DNA from: Cristatella mucedo | Taxonomy: Eukaryota; Bryozoa; Phylactolaemata; Cristatellidae | Reading direction: 5' to 3' | DNA length: 64,000 nt | NCBI GenBank assembly: GCA_009760855.2 | Contig: WPIO01000183.1 | Coordinates: 126,001 to 190,000 of the forward strand | In this document: piece by piece, positions 46,125-56,483 of the stretch | Layout: every line of letters starts with the position of its first letter | How positions within the stretch are numbered: the stretch's first letter is position 1 | Notes under the pieces: generated by a model | Told to the model about the DNA's origin: nothing | What the model saw: only the letters and a program-made list of their open reading frames with translations | Database searches by the model: none | Position numbers and translations under genes: made by a program

Positions 46125-47006
46125 TTATGAGAAAATCTGGTCGAGTGTGTGACCCTTGATGTGGGTATGGCCATGAGCCACAAGAGACAATGAGTGTGTC
46201 AATGCACGAAATTCAGTGCTGAAAGCGTCAGATAAGTTATCAAAGTGAACGTTGAAATCAGCCATAACGAGGAAGGATCGATTTCTTGCACACAGAATCG
46301 AAATGAGATCAGAGAAATCTGAGATAAAGGAGTATTTGGTACCTGCTGGGCGATAGACTACTGCCACTATCGGTAGCATGTTTTCGGGTTAGACCAAGAC
46401 AATTGATTCAAAAGACTGCTTCGAGGGTACAGCATATGACTTGAAGTTGAATTTCGATCGCACGACAATAGCAACTCCACCTCCAGTTTTGATTGGTCTG
46501 GCGGTGTGAAAGAACGAGAAACCAGATGGAGTGGCGTCTTTAATAGTCGGGCAGTTTATCGATTTCAGCCAAGTTTCAGTTAGGGCGAGCAGGTCGATAC
46601 CATTTTCAGAAATACTGTCGCTTATTACTAGATGTTTATTGCACATTGAGCGAGGATTCCAAAGGCAAGTGTTAAGTGTAGCCGATGGGGTTACAACAGG
46701 CTTGATGACCACTAAGTTTGAGGAATTTATAGTGATGCATGTGGGGGAGCGTGCTGAGCGTTTCGAGACAATGCTAGGAATACCAAACGAACGGGTACTC
46801 AGCTCACAGTTCCCGCCTAACGAGCTGTGTCTGAGCTGGCGGTTCCGGCCACCGCGGCGGCTATAGGGAGCTTTTCTTTTGGTAATGCATAGTTTATGAA
46901 TCTTAGCAACAACATTAATGTATAGGAATGCATTTGATCTGCGATGACGAAGCGATAACAGCTGCTGACGATCATAACTAACAAGCAGGTTACTAGCCGC
47001 CGGCAA
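46125..47006 (-). pseudogene. LINE1 endonuclease region
   Basis: The N-terminal frame (46389-47006) ends with APE-endonuclease-like sequence: TCLWNPRSMCNKH, DLLALTETWLKS and ARPIKTGGGVAIVVRSK. After one in-frame TAA (46389-46391) the same frame goes on with VVYRPAGTKYSF, LVMADFNVHFD and KGHTLDQIFS (46125-46379). These correspond to the ETW, YRP, DFN and DQI blocks of CR1/L2-type endonucleases. The stop lies between two conserved blocks. LINE2 has the same stop. Confidence 0.85.
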
Positions 47007-47099
47007 AGCTAAGGCAGCTGCCGGCGTGGGAGACCCGGCAGCCCAAGCGATAAGCGTTTAGATGTCCATAGGCACGTAATTTCTTATGCTCTACGGTCA

Positions 47100-47860
47100 G
47101 TAGTACGGAGAAGTATTTATAGCTCTTGCATTACCAGATACGACAGCTGTATCACTATTAGGAAATACAAATTTAGATGCTCCAACAACCATATTAGTTA
47201 ATGTCATTATAGGTGGAGCCGTTTGATTTGTCCATGAATTAGGATCTGATAGATCTGAAATCGAATTCTTAGAATTGGGATTCATTGATATTGATAATTC
47301 TTCCGTTACTTTTTCAACTGTTTCATGTACATAATTTTTTGTTGCAAGATCACTAGGATTAACAGAATCAGCAGCATTTGTTATTTAATTTCCACCCATT
47401 TTAATATTTGTTGTTGAAGGAAAAGCTTTCATTAATACATCGCGTTTCATTCCTCCATATGTAAAACAATAATCATCATTTAATACTAATGGATTTCGAT
47501 TACCTGAATTCCAATAGGTAGATGTTATAGCATAGCTATTCATGTTTGCATCTCCTAACATCGTATCACCTGTTTTGTAATATAATTATTTATTTGACTA
47601 ACATTAACGCCATTAGTAGCATTAACACCAATTCCAAGATTCGTAATGCTTTTACCAGAAATAATAAGTCATGCTCCTAAATTAACGACGAAATTACTAT
47701 CACCATAAGATTGTGTTACAGCATCACAATCATTAACAGGATGTGATACATTTAAATTCCTATTTACATTTGCATTAGGGTCTTGTATTGTAATACCATT
47801 TACATTTGATGTATAATCTTCAGTTTCAAATTTTGTTGTCTTCTCTATATTTATTAATTA
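47100..47860 (-). pseudogene. Degraded fibre-like coding sequence, AT-rich
   Basis: Minus-strand reading, broken by stops and a frameshift, contains repeated blocks of a kind common in phage and virus tail/fibre proteins: ITNAADSVNPSDLATKNYVH preceded by IKMGGN, SHPVNDCDAVTQSYGDSNFV, and SITNLGIGVNATNGVNVSQI (each 20 residues or fewer). The last intact stretch is 47097-47285, beginning MNPNSKNS, whose stop lies at the LINE1 boundary. Base composition is much more AT-rich than the flanking LINEs. The family assignment is from motif pattern only. An endogenised virus, a Polinton-like element or horizontally acquired bacterial or phage DNA are all possible. Confidence 0.5.
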
Positions 47861-48030
47861 ATATTTTACTTGTTTCTATAATTTCTCTAACTCTTAGGAC
47901 TGTTCTTGAAAATCTATCATAATGTTCTTCTTATGCTTTTTGAATATCTAATTTTTATATAATATTGTATGTCAAAACCAAATTTCGTTTTATTGTGTAA
48001 TCTGCCATAATCACTTATAGTATTAATAAG
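47861..48030. other. AT-rich flank of LINE2
   Basis: About 170 bp continuing the AT-rich composition of 47100-47860 up to the LINE2 3' end. No open frame of note. Confidence 0.5.
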
Positions 48031-48099
48031 TCACTTAGTAAAGAGCCCACAGAGAACCTAATCTCTTTCTAGGCGCTTTACATTTGCTGCAAAGGGAAA

Positions 48100-49011
48100 T
48101 GCAATTTAATGGTAAGTAAATTCATGCTTTAAAAGTTAACAAAATGAATAATATGGTTAGGTGTGACATGTACAGGGTCAGCATGCAAATGTGGTTAATG
48201 GCAGCATGCACAGTGTCAGCAAGCGTAAGAACATGAAGGACGAATCAAAGAACTGAATTCTCTCCTAAATAAATTAATAAATACCAACTGAATTCTCTCC
48301 TAAATAGGTGTGTTTTCAAGTTCCTTTTAAATGTGGTCAGGCCTGGGGATGTGTTGACTCAGGTCAGGAGGGAGTTCCAGGCTTTGGGCGCATATGAACT
48401 AAATGCACGGTCTCCAAAGGATTTAAGGTTTGTACGAGGTACTTGTAGACTGCTGGATTCCAAAAAGCTGGGAGTGCGATAGTTGGCCTGATGGGGGAGT
48501 ATTTCGGAGAGATAGGCTTGAGCCATAGAATGAAGGGACCTAAAAATGAGCGAAAAAACCTTGAAGTCGATCAGTTACTTGACTGGTAGCCAGTGCAGTT
48601 CGGCGAGAAGTGGAGTAATATGGCTACTGCGAAGCTCACGACAGACAAGCCTAGCTGCTGAGTTTTGCACAAGCTGCTATGGCTTGATCACACATGCTGG
48701 TAGGCCAGTAAGCAGTGAGTTGCATAAGTCGAGACGGGATGTCACGAATGCATGGACCAACTTGGACGTGCTATCCTTATCTAAACAAGCCCGAATTTTA
48801 GCAATGTTTTGAAGCTGAAATAGGCAGATTTGACTGTGGAGCTGATATTGTCGTCTAACGAGAGGTCGATTTGGAATATGACACTTAGATTTCGAGCTCT
48901 AATAGAGCCAATTTCGAGATTCAGCCTTTCCTATCTCTGAATCACACTGGGTTTGCCCATAACTAGTAAGTTAGTTTTAAAATTCTTAAGTTTTAGAAAA
49001 TTTGCTGCCAT
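48100..49011 (-). pseudogene. LINE2 C-terminal and 3' region
   Basis: Aligns at the nucleotide level with LINE1 43420-44250 plus 44510-44640. Indels and stops break the frame (LINE1 keeps 161 codons open here). It lacks the LINE-B insertion and so supplies the empty site. Confidence 0.78.
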
Positions 49012-50082
49012 TCATGTGCGGATGTCATCAATGCATGCAGCAAGTGAGTTGAGAGAATTTGAGGTGCTCGAAGGCTGGGAGGGATCAAAGCAAAGGTACA
49101 ACTGAGTGTCATCAGCATAGAAGTGAAAGCCAAGATTGTGCTTGGCAATCGCATAAGCAAGAGGGAGAGCATAAACCGTGAAAAGAACCGGACCTAGCAC
49201 GGAACCCTGAGGTACTCCATATTTCAGAGGTACTTCAGATGATCTTTGTCCATTCACGTCAATAATCTGGAGAGGACCTGAACCACTGCAGAGCTGTACA
49301 CTGAGAGAGGACCTGAACCACTGCAAAGCTGTGTTAGTGATACCCAGGCGAGTTGAGAGGCGCTCCAGAAAAACTGCGTGATCGATGTTATTAAAAACTT
49401 CCGAACGATAGAGCAAAACAAGGAGAGACACTCTACACATGTCTGCATTCCGAAGTAGGTCGTTGTATACCTTGAGCAATGCTGACTCCGTGGAGTGATT
49501 AGCTCTAAAGCCAGACTGGAACTTACTGGCAATGTGTGAGTTTTGGACATATGAGTTCAGCTGGTCTGCCACGACCCGTTCCAGTATCTTTGATAGGAAT
49601 GGTAGAAGAGAGACTGGGCGGTAGTTGCTAAAGTTCTCTTGGTCGAGTGTCGCTTTCTTGAGATGTGGCCTGACTACAGCTTTTGTGAAAGGTGCTAGGA
49701 TATGACCTGAGGCTAATGACATATTAATGATGATAGTTATATATGGCAGCAAAAGATCAATGCAACGTAGGAGCAGGACAGTGGGAATAGGGTCCAGAGG
49801 ACTTGTTGTCTTCTTTGATTGAGATAAAAACTTAAGGGCTAGATCACTAGTGACCTGCTTAAATGTAGACCTTGAGGTGCAGCTAGGAACCGAGGAACAG
49901 CATTCTAATGGGGAGGTTGTCATCGCAGGGATTGATTCCATGATCTTGTCTATCTTCTGCACAAAGAATCGAGAGAAGCCATCGTCTAGATCATTACAAG
50001 GATCTTCAGGTAAGGAGCTAATCTTGGAACGGTTTAGGAGATGGTTTATTGTCGACATCAGAATTTTTGGATCGTGCATCAA
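49012..50082 (-). pseudogene. LINE2 reverse transcriptase region, long open frame
   Basis: A 356-codon frame covering most of the reverse transcriptase: YRPVSLLPFLSKILERVVAD (20 residues), FQSGFRANHSTESALLKVYN (20 residues), VPLKYGVPQGSVLGPVLF and YADDTQLYL (YADD at 49108-49119). The first catalytic block reads LLVLLYRSEVFNNIDH, where LINE1 has LLDLSAVFDTIDH, so the first catalytic Asp is lost. A 35-bp tandem duplication at 49270-49339 adds residues without breaking the frame. The copy is enzymatically dead despite the long frame. Confidence 0.87.
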
Positions 50083-50498
50083 TGATTCAACAAAATTTCT
50101 ATAGAAGCTAGTCTTGGCCTTTGCTAGGATCGATAGGTATGACCTACAGTAGTCTTCATGTGCCTATTGATAGACAGTTAGTCCGGATCTTTTGTATGCT
50201 TTTTCAAGCTTGCATTTAGTAGACCTGGCTAGTTTAATGTCTTTGGTAAACCATAGGTCGTCTGAGCGTAGGCGCACGGCGAGCTTTGTCAGTGGTGCAA
50301 ACTTGTCGAGCCTGTCAGCTATTGTCGTGCTGTAGCTATCTACCAATAATGGCAGATCGGAGGGAGGACTGAGCAGCAGAGGTAAAGCATATAGTCTTGC
50401 ACAGACAGCAGCGATCTCAAGGGTCTTACGGTTTCGCGATTCACAGGTTATTTCTGAGGAAGGTGTGGGCGCACACTGTAGATTGAATAAGACCTGCA

Positions 50499-51252
50499 TT
50501 AGGTCAGATAAGCAGGTTTGGTAATAATTGGTGATGACAAAATGCAGTTTTTTGAGAAAATTCGGTCGAGTGTGTGACTCTTGATGTGGGTAGGGCAATG
50601 CACATGAGCCACAAGAGACATTGAGTTAGTCAATGCACGAAATTCGGTGCTGAAAGGGTCAGATAAGGCATCAAAGTGAACGTTGAAATCACCCATAACG
50701 AGGAAGGATCGATTTCTTGCACACAGAATCGAAATGCGATCAGAAAAATTTTGAGATAAAGGAGTATTTGGTACCTGCTGGGCGATAGACTACTGCCACT
50801 ATCGGTAGCATGTTTTCGGGTTAGACCAAGACAATTGATTCAAAAGACTGCTTCGAGGGTACAGCATATGACTTGAAGTTGAATTTCGATCGCACGACAA
50901 TAGCAACTCCACCTCCAGTTTTGATTGGTCTGGCGGTGTGAAAGAACGAGAAACCAGATGAAGTGGCGTCTTTAATAGTCGGGCAGTTTATCGATTTCAG
51001 CCAAGTTTCAGTTAGGGCGAGCAGGTCGATACCATTTTCAGAAATACTGTCGCTTACTACTAGAGGTTTATTGCACATTGAGCGATGATTCCAAAGGCAA
51101 GTGTTAAGTCTGGCCGATGGAGTTACAGCAGGCCTGATGACCACTAAGTTAGAGATATTTACAGTGATGCGTGTGAGGGAGCGAGCTGAGCGTTTCGACA
51201 CAATGCTAGGAATACCAAACGAGCGGGTACTCAGCTGGCAGTTCCTGCCCAA
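50499..51252 (-). pseudogene. LINE2 endonuclease region
   Basis: Same blocks as LINE1: DLLALTETWLKS, ARPIKTGGGVAIVVRSK (50821-51252), and then MGDFNVHFDALSD and KSHTLDRIFSK (50499-50696). The in-frame TAA seen in LINE1 is present at 50821-50823, and there is a further frame break just downstream, around 50745-50753. Confidence 0.85.
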
Positions 51253-51530
51253 CGAGTGGCGTCTGAGCAGGCGGTTCCGGCCACCACGGCGCTACTGGGT
51301 GCTTTTTTTCGTTAATGCATAGTTCATGAATCTTAGCAACACCATTAATATCTAGGAATGCATGTGATCTACGATGACGAAGCGATTGCAGCTGCTGACG
51401 ATCATAACTAACGTGCAGTTTACTAGCCGCCGGCATAACTAAGGCAGCCGCCGGCGTGGGATACCCAGCAGCCAGAAGCGATAGGAGTTTAGATGTTCAA
51501 AGGCATGCAAATTCTTACGTGCTTCGGTCA

Positions 51531-52495
51531 AATTACAATCAGAATAACTTTAAGATGACATCAAATTCAAAATCAAAGTATTTCTCATTCTTAAGAAGTA
51601 ACAAATATAATGGTTTTCTGATTGGCATATCGAAATCACAATTGGTTGGTATTTAAAAATTTCCTGCTGCTACGTAGTCTACAGGTATATCTTCACAATT
51701 CAATCCAGGAACACAAATTTCAAATTCTGAATACAAGAATCTACCTAACTTCAATATATTTAATCCAAGTAAACACTGGTTTTATTATTGTTTTGGTATA
51801 TATTCTTTAACAATGCTTCTTGATCATAAACATTGTATCTCAGTCAGTGTATCTTCACCTGTAATTCCATCAGAAGAATATCGATATACTTCATCACTAG
51901 TAAAACAGTCATTTGTGTTCTCGATCTTTCTATCCAGTTCCTAGAAATTTAGCAACAAATTCCTTTCCAAACAGCATTTGAGAGAATCACATAGGAGAGT
52001 TATTAGCAATATATTTTTTCAGTTTTCTATATGCAATAATTTATATATAAGAATCTATTTGGGCTCCAAAAACCATATCATTTTCTAAAATAGAATAAAC
52101 CTCTGACCCACCAATATAAATTATATAGATTTTTTCACTCATCAGACCCTTAAATAAAATTTGCTTTTTGCATTATATTTAGACATTATGATTTTATTTA
52201 AATGTTTGAACCATTATAAAAAACTTTCTTTTTCTACAAGTTAAGTTTGAACCATTACCATTTGATACTAATTCTGCAGTATTCTCACAAGTATTCAAAT
52301 AGTGAAGGATGATTGTTGTAGAAGGATTTGCAGCTTGAGCAGGATTTGCACCAACAGCAGAAAAAGCCAGAGCAGAAGAAGAAATTAAACTATTGAATTC
52401 AACAGTTGCATCACGTTTACATGTTACTCCAAGAGTCTCATCGTTGTATTGCAGATCAATAACATGAATAGGGTAAAAAGATAACCACCCAGGAT
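51531..52495 (-). pseudogene. AT-rich degraded coding sequence, unidentified
   Basis: Minus-strand frames, all broken by stops, remain readable in pieces. One starts near 52495 and includes PGWLSFYPIHVIDLQY, then VTCKRDATVEFNSLISSS and PSTTIILHYLNTCENTA. Another begins MSEKIYIIYIGGSEVY near 52140. A third contains FEICVPGLNCEDIPVDYV near 51690, followed by DFDMPIRKPLYLLLLK. Composition and strand match 47100-47860, so both probably belong to one element split by LINE2. I do not recognise the proteins. Confidence 0.45.
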
Positions 52496-52843
52496 ACTAA
52501 CAAACACGTACATCGTTTGTGGTTTACGATTAAGGGACCTTTGGATTGATTTTGTTGTGTTTTCGGGTTTTAGCTTTTGCTTTTAAGGTTAACGTTTCAA
52601 TGAGTATATTTAATCGTTTCTGTTTCAGAGAGAAACTCTCAAAAAAAGTATCGCATAGCGTACTAAACGGAAAAACAAGCAGACTGCTGTGGCCATGTTG
52701 AACAGCCCACTACCGCTACTTAGCTCTTAGCAGAAACTGAGCTGGCTCAAAAGCACGGCGGAGCTTTCACTGAGCGAATTAGGCAATCGCTTAGTCAAAG
52801 CGCTGCATTGAAGGGGTGCCAGAAAATAATTAGAAACTAATTA
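52496..52843. other. No feature recognised
   Basis: About 350 bp of ordinary-looking sequence without open frames or repeats I can support. Confidence 0.5.
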
Positions 52844-52954
52844 ATACCTTTTGGCAAGGTGTTAATAAAAATCTACCTTTTGGTAAGGTGTTGATAAAAT
52901 CTACCTTTTGGTAAGGTGTTAATAAAATCCACCTTACGGTAAGGTGTTGATAAC
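52844..52954. repeat. 30-bp tandem repeat with internal dyad, about four units
   Basis: Units of the form TACCTTTTGGTAAGGTGTTG followed by ATAAAATC. Each contains ACCTT...AAGGT, a short inverted repeat; the last unit (ACCTTACGGTAAGGT) is nearly a perfect palindrome. It directly adjoins the 3' end of SINE copy 2. Confidence 0.88.
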
Positions 52955-52965
52955 TAAAAAAATGC

Positions 52966-53140
52966 TAGCTGATTAAACAGCCTCTTTTTCTTTAGCTACA
53001 GAAGAGCCTTTACGACTATCACCATCGCTTGCAGTGGCGATAAAGAATCGCCCACCGCAGGATTCAAACCCACGACTGCGATGCCGAGGTCGTGAAAAGC
53101 AAACACCTTACCTAGTGAGCCATTACATGTAACACCAAAC
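52966..53140 (-). mobile_element. tRNA-derived SINE, copy 2
   Basis: Read on the minus strand it has the head TAATGGCTCACTAGGTAAGG, a box-B-like GGTTTGAATCC, ATCGCCACTGCAAGCGATGG and the tail GAGGCTGTTTAATCAGCTAG. Box B has one change from the standard (C to T). The order is as in copy 1. Confidence 0.8.
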
Positions 53141-53344
53141 TACTTTCTGTATCCATATTTTTTGGAGTTTATTAAATAAATAGGAAAAATTATCAGAACA
53201 GTGCAGGGCCAAGGGGTATCGGTTAAAATTGTTTGCAGTGGCGGTGGTTGCTAGGGCTTTCGTGGGCAGGTCGACGACCTCGTTCCTTGGGCTTATCTAT
53301 CTTCAGGAAAAAAGGCTGCAACAATCAGTGAAAGCACTGCCCAG
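53141..53344. other. No feature recognised
   Basis: About 200 bp between SINE copy 2 and a LINE-B-like relic; nothing supportable. Confidence 0.5.
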
Positions 53345-53425
53345 TCCTTCACAAATTTATGTAACTTCATAAAGCTATGCAGACAATGTGGGCGTTCCGC
53401 AGGAGACTTTTGCTACGCCGTAGCA
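53345..53425 (-). mobile_element. Old LINE-B 3' end relic
   Basis: GTAACTTCATAAAGC and GTGGGCGTTCCGCAGGAGAC match, with divergence, the reverse complement of the LINE-B 3' segment seen at 44255-44340 (GTAACTCCACAAAGTC and GTGGGTATTACGCAGGAGAG). Its limits are uncertain. Confidence 0.5.
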
Positions 53426-53899
53426 CACCCACTTTGACGGGTACGAACACGTGCCTGGCGGCGTCAAGCAGGGCCGAACTTCCGCGTGACCAAACTGTAT
53501 AGCTCACCACTGCCGCAGCGGTCCCCAACCGCCGACGCCGCTCGCTCCACTAAAAACCATCCTTACAATCCATCCATTCCTCTAACTATGCTGAGTTGAT
53601 TTTATTTTAATAGAGCATGAACTTTATTTATTCACATATATATATATATATATTTGTATTCTTAGTTATACGTTTATTAACGTAGGGGGAAATGTCCTAC
53701 CCTGGGGGAAGTGTCGGGGGGGGGAAGTCCAGGGGTAAATGTCTACAAACGCTTGAAGCTTGACCTCTGGTCTCATGACTTGATTTGGGTAGGCGCACTT
53801 ACGACGGATAGGCATTTCCTTGGTGCACCAAAAATGGAGTATACACGAACGAGAAATCTAAATGAGAGCGTTCCCCAGCCGCGCCCAGTCTATTTATAA
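53426..53899. other. Mostly featureless; (TA)n near 53635-53653
   Basis: Holds a short (TA)n run and a G-rich piece near 53690-53740 where GGGGAAATGTC, GGGGAAGTGTC and GGGGAAGTCC recur. No gene is supported. Confidence 0.55.
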
Positions 53900-55330
53900 G
53901 GAATCGTTTTAGATATCCGTATTTCCCCATGCCGTTGCCGTAGATTGACGTGTACGAAGGGAATGTACGTTCGCGATTGGTTGAAAGGATGCCGCTGCAC
54001 TTTTAACACAACGAACTGTAATAGGCAAGACAAATTGGATCTTCCTTTACCAGCTTCGCTTGTAATTGGAACAGACAATCATCGATTGCTGTATCGTCTC
54101 GAGGACTTGCCGTCAATTGCCATGCATTGCCCAAGGTGGAGTGCGAAAAATGGCAGTGCATGCGCCCACAGTGAGCATTAAGTGGTAGGATTATTAAAAA
54201 TTCAAACAGCAATTTCCAAAAAAATGAAGCAGATTGCGGTAGAGGCCAGGCCATTGCCGTCAAGTGCCGTACATTACCCTCAATTGTGCGTTTTTCGATT
54301 GCTTAAAAGGATTTGGCTGCATTTGTAATGCAGTGTAGGGAAATACGCAACAAAATTTGAAGCTTCTCTCAGCAACTGACGGTCCATCTGTAATTGACCG
54401 TTATGGATTGGCATATTTCCAGGGCCATTGCCGTCGATTGCCATGCATCGCCCGAAACTGAAGGTCAGAGCTGGCTGAAAAGTTTGAAAGCCTGTTCGAG
54501 TGCAGTGAGATGTAACGCGGAATAAGAATTGGAGCCACGTGGAGCCGATTTCTTGTCAATTTGCCATGGATTACGGTATTGGTTCCTCCCATTGTTGTCG
54601 ATTGCCATGCACTGTCGACAATTAACGTGCAAAACTTGTTGAAAGTTCCACAATTTCCCTTTCAGCACAGAGAAGTGTGATACAAATTGGCAGTTTGTGC
54701 AGCCAATTTGTGGTCGACTTGCCACGGGTTATGGTGGATTGCTGCTTCGAGTAGAGCCGTTGCCGTAAATTGCCAATGATTGCCAGGGATTATACGAGCT
54801 ACATAGCTTAAAATAATGTGGTTGTCTTTAACTAATGTGCTTTGTAACAGACATTTAAAATGTTGGCATTGCAAAACCGATTTCAGAGCATTTTGCATCG
54901 GATCGCTGTAGATTGCAGTATTGACCGGGCTACTACAGTTAATTGCATGTGTTGCTTTCAAATGGTCCATGCAATTGTGGTTACATTGTGCGATTACACA
55001 ATAGTCGAAGATTAAAGCAACGTTCAATCACTATTAGACCTAAAGTGTACACATTCTTGACTTTTTGTGGTGAATTTCGGTATGTTGGCTACTGGCCCTG
55101 GGCAGTTGCAGTCTATTGCAGCGCTTTGCTGCAGAAATGGTTAAGGCAATTACAGAGAATTTATGCGAGTACACAATAACTGAGGAGTAGAGCGACGTGA
55201 AATCTTAATTAGATCTTCTAGCATAGGCGTACTGGTTGTTGTGCATCGGATTGCAGTGGATTTCTGCGGATCGAGGTGGATTGGGGTATGGGAGCTGGTA
55301 GTTGCAGCCGATTGCAGTGCATCGAATGAG
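53900..55330. repeat. Degenerate ~165-bp tandem repeat
   Basis: A landmark like TTGCCGTCGATTGCCATGCA recurs in diverged form near 53940, 54108, 54253, 54427, 54593, 54760, 54905, 55110 and 55290, at spacings of about 145 to 205 bp. Units also share TGCAGTG and a TTGAAAG-like segment. It is much more diverged than SatA or SatB. Confidence 0.72.
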
Positions 55331-55429
55331 AAAGCCTGTGACGCACATTGGTGGTTGGACACTATGTGGTTGCACTTTGAACTGAGTCTATTCCGATATG
55401 CAATGTTAGCTAGAGCTTGCGGAACCTCT

Positions 55430-55701
55430 TTGAGCACAAGTCGCACACGAGAGCGACCTCTCGCCACCGGTGTGCATGCCCTGGTGGGGTGCATGCTGCC
55501 AACGTTTGTGAACCGCACTCCACTCAGGTTGCACGAGTGTGGCCTATCGCCAGTGTGTGAGAGCTCGAGAACCTTGAAGCTGCTTCGCCACGTGACCAGC
55601 TTGCCACACTGACGGCAGGCATATGCTGAGGAGCTTGGCGGGCAACGGGCTCCTGCATTGTCAGCTCGGCGGCTCCCTAGAGCTGCTGCCAGCAGCAGCA
55701 C
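55430..55701 (-). pseudogene. C2H2 zinc-finger pseudogene fragment, copy 1
   Basis: On the minus strand it encodes YACRQCGKLVTWRSSFKVLE followed by LSHTGDRPHSC: a C-x2-C finger, then a TGEKP-like linker and the start of a second finger. The first zinc-binding His is Leu here (VLELSH), so the finger is broken. The second finger has only one of its Cys residues before losing the pattern. It shares flanks of over 250 bp with copy 2 at 57720-57991. I see no gene around it; it is a decayed duplicate. Confidence 0.65.
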
Positions 55702-56180
55702 TCGTATGCCAGCGCCTTGCCTTTAATCCGAGGAATGACTGCATGCAAGGCCACCGCAACGAGAAAATGGGCTTGGGGCGCCGGCTCTGCTACCGTCTCT
55801 GGTTTGACTGAGCCAAGCAATGAGAGCAGCAAAAGTTTGAAAATCCACGAAGCCTCACATTCGAGGTTTGAAAGCAAGTGATGCGTACTGCAACCGAGTA
55901 AAGAGAGTTTGACAAGCTAGAAAGCAAAGAGAATCCAAAGATCCTGTAAAAAGTACAGCTGGTCATTTTCGTATACAGAAGAGCCAATATTGCATCTGGA
56001 TGAACACGTTGGCAAGATGAGAGAGTGAATATAAAAGACAAGCAATATTAATAACTATGGCTATTATTATTTTACGAGCAGCAAGCTGCCTTTGGAATCG
56101 CTTCACTCAGTCGAACAAGTTGAAACTAATCCTTAATAATGTTAAATATTAACTATTAATCCCTAATAATTCCTTGAAAA
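55702..56180. repeat. Flank shared with 57950-58220, then unassigned sequence
   Basis: 55702-55980 aligns with 57950-58220 (GCCTCACATTC, GTGATGCGT and AAGTACAGCTGGT occur in both). So the duplication includes the sequence upstream of the zinc-finger fragment. 55981-56180 is AT-rich with no recognised feature. Confidence 0.65.
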
Positions 56181-56195
56181 TAATAAATATTAATT

Positions 56196-56252
56196 CATTT
56201 GCATAGCGCCCCAAGAGAACTTAATCGCTTTTCAGGCGCTTCCCAAATGCCT
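56196..56252 (-). mobile_element. Short LINE 3' end fragment
   Basis: AGCGCCCCAAGAGAACTTAA and CAGGCGCTTCCCAAATG correspond to the 3' end of LINE1 (GCGCCCTCAGAGAACTTAAT, AGGCGCTTTACATTTGC). Only the extreme 3' end is kept. Confidence 0.7.
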
Positions 56253-56483
56253 CGGGGCTCGAGCAAACGACCTCAGCCAGACCTTGGTCGGGGCGAGCAC
56301 CTTAACACAGGGCAAAACCAGCTCGGCAATCAAGGAACACAACTCTGTGCTATCTTGTCGAGTGACTTCAGTGCGCCATCTTGCCGAGTGACGGAGGAAA
56401 GGACGGACTTTCTTGCTTTAATTAGTGGCGATTATTAAGTCATTGTATAATAACAATTTAACTAACATAGTATATGTACAGTA
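56253..56483. other. No feature recognised
   Basis: Contains a small repeat around TCTTGTCGAGTGAC and TCTTGCCGAGTGAC near 56353-56390. Otherwise nothing supportable. Confidence 0.5.

Larger units (their letters stand above)
43367..47099 (-). mobile_element. LINE1: full-length CR1/L2-type non-LTR retrotransposon, inactive
   Basis: About 3.7 kb on the minus strand. From the 5' end near 47099 it reads: 5' leader, APE-type endonuclease, linker, reverse transcriptase, C-terminal tail and a 3' UTR ending GAGGGCGCTTTATCAAGTG with a (TTA)n tail. The second copy, LINE2 (48031-51530), starts and ends at equivalent points, so both are close to full length. Several frameshifts and stops break the single large frame, and a LINE-B insertion interrupts it at 44255-44509. 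Its left flank is SatB and its right flank is AT-rich degraded coding DNA. No matching target duplication is visible across the two flanks. Confidence 0.88.
48031..51530 (-). mobile_element. LINE2: second full-length copy of the same LINE family
   Basis: About 3.5 kb on the minus strand, colinear with LINE1 from the 5' leader (TGACCGAAGCACGTAAG near 51530) to the 3' end (GGGCTCTTTACTAAGTG near 48035). AT-rich degraded coding DNA lies on both sides, so LINE2 most likely inserted into that older segment. No clear target duplication is visible. Divergence from LINE1 is roughly ten percent in most places I compared. One block, 50753-51056, is nearly identical. Confidence 0.88.

Noticed and set aside
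47100-48030. Bacterial contamination in the assembly
   Set aside because: The AT-rich fibre-like sequence is full of stops and frameshifts and is interrupted by the same LINE family found elsewhere in the window, so it is a decayed, integrated sequence rather than a contaminating contig.
55241-55612. 123-codon plus frame opposite the zinc-finger fragment
   Set aside because: It is the antisense shadow of the minus-strand zinc-finger pseudogene and has no features of its own.
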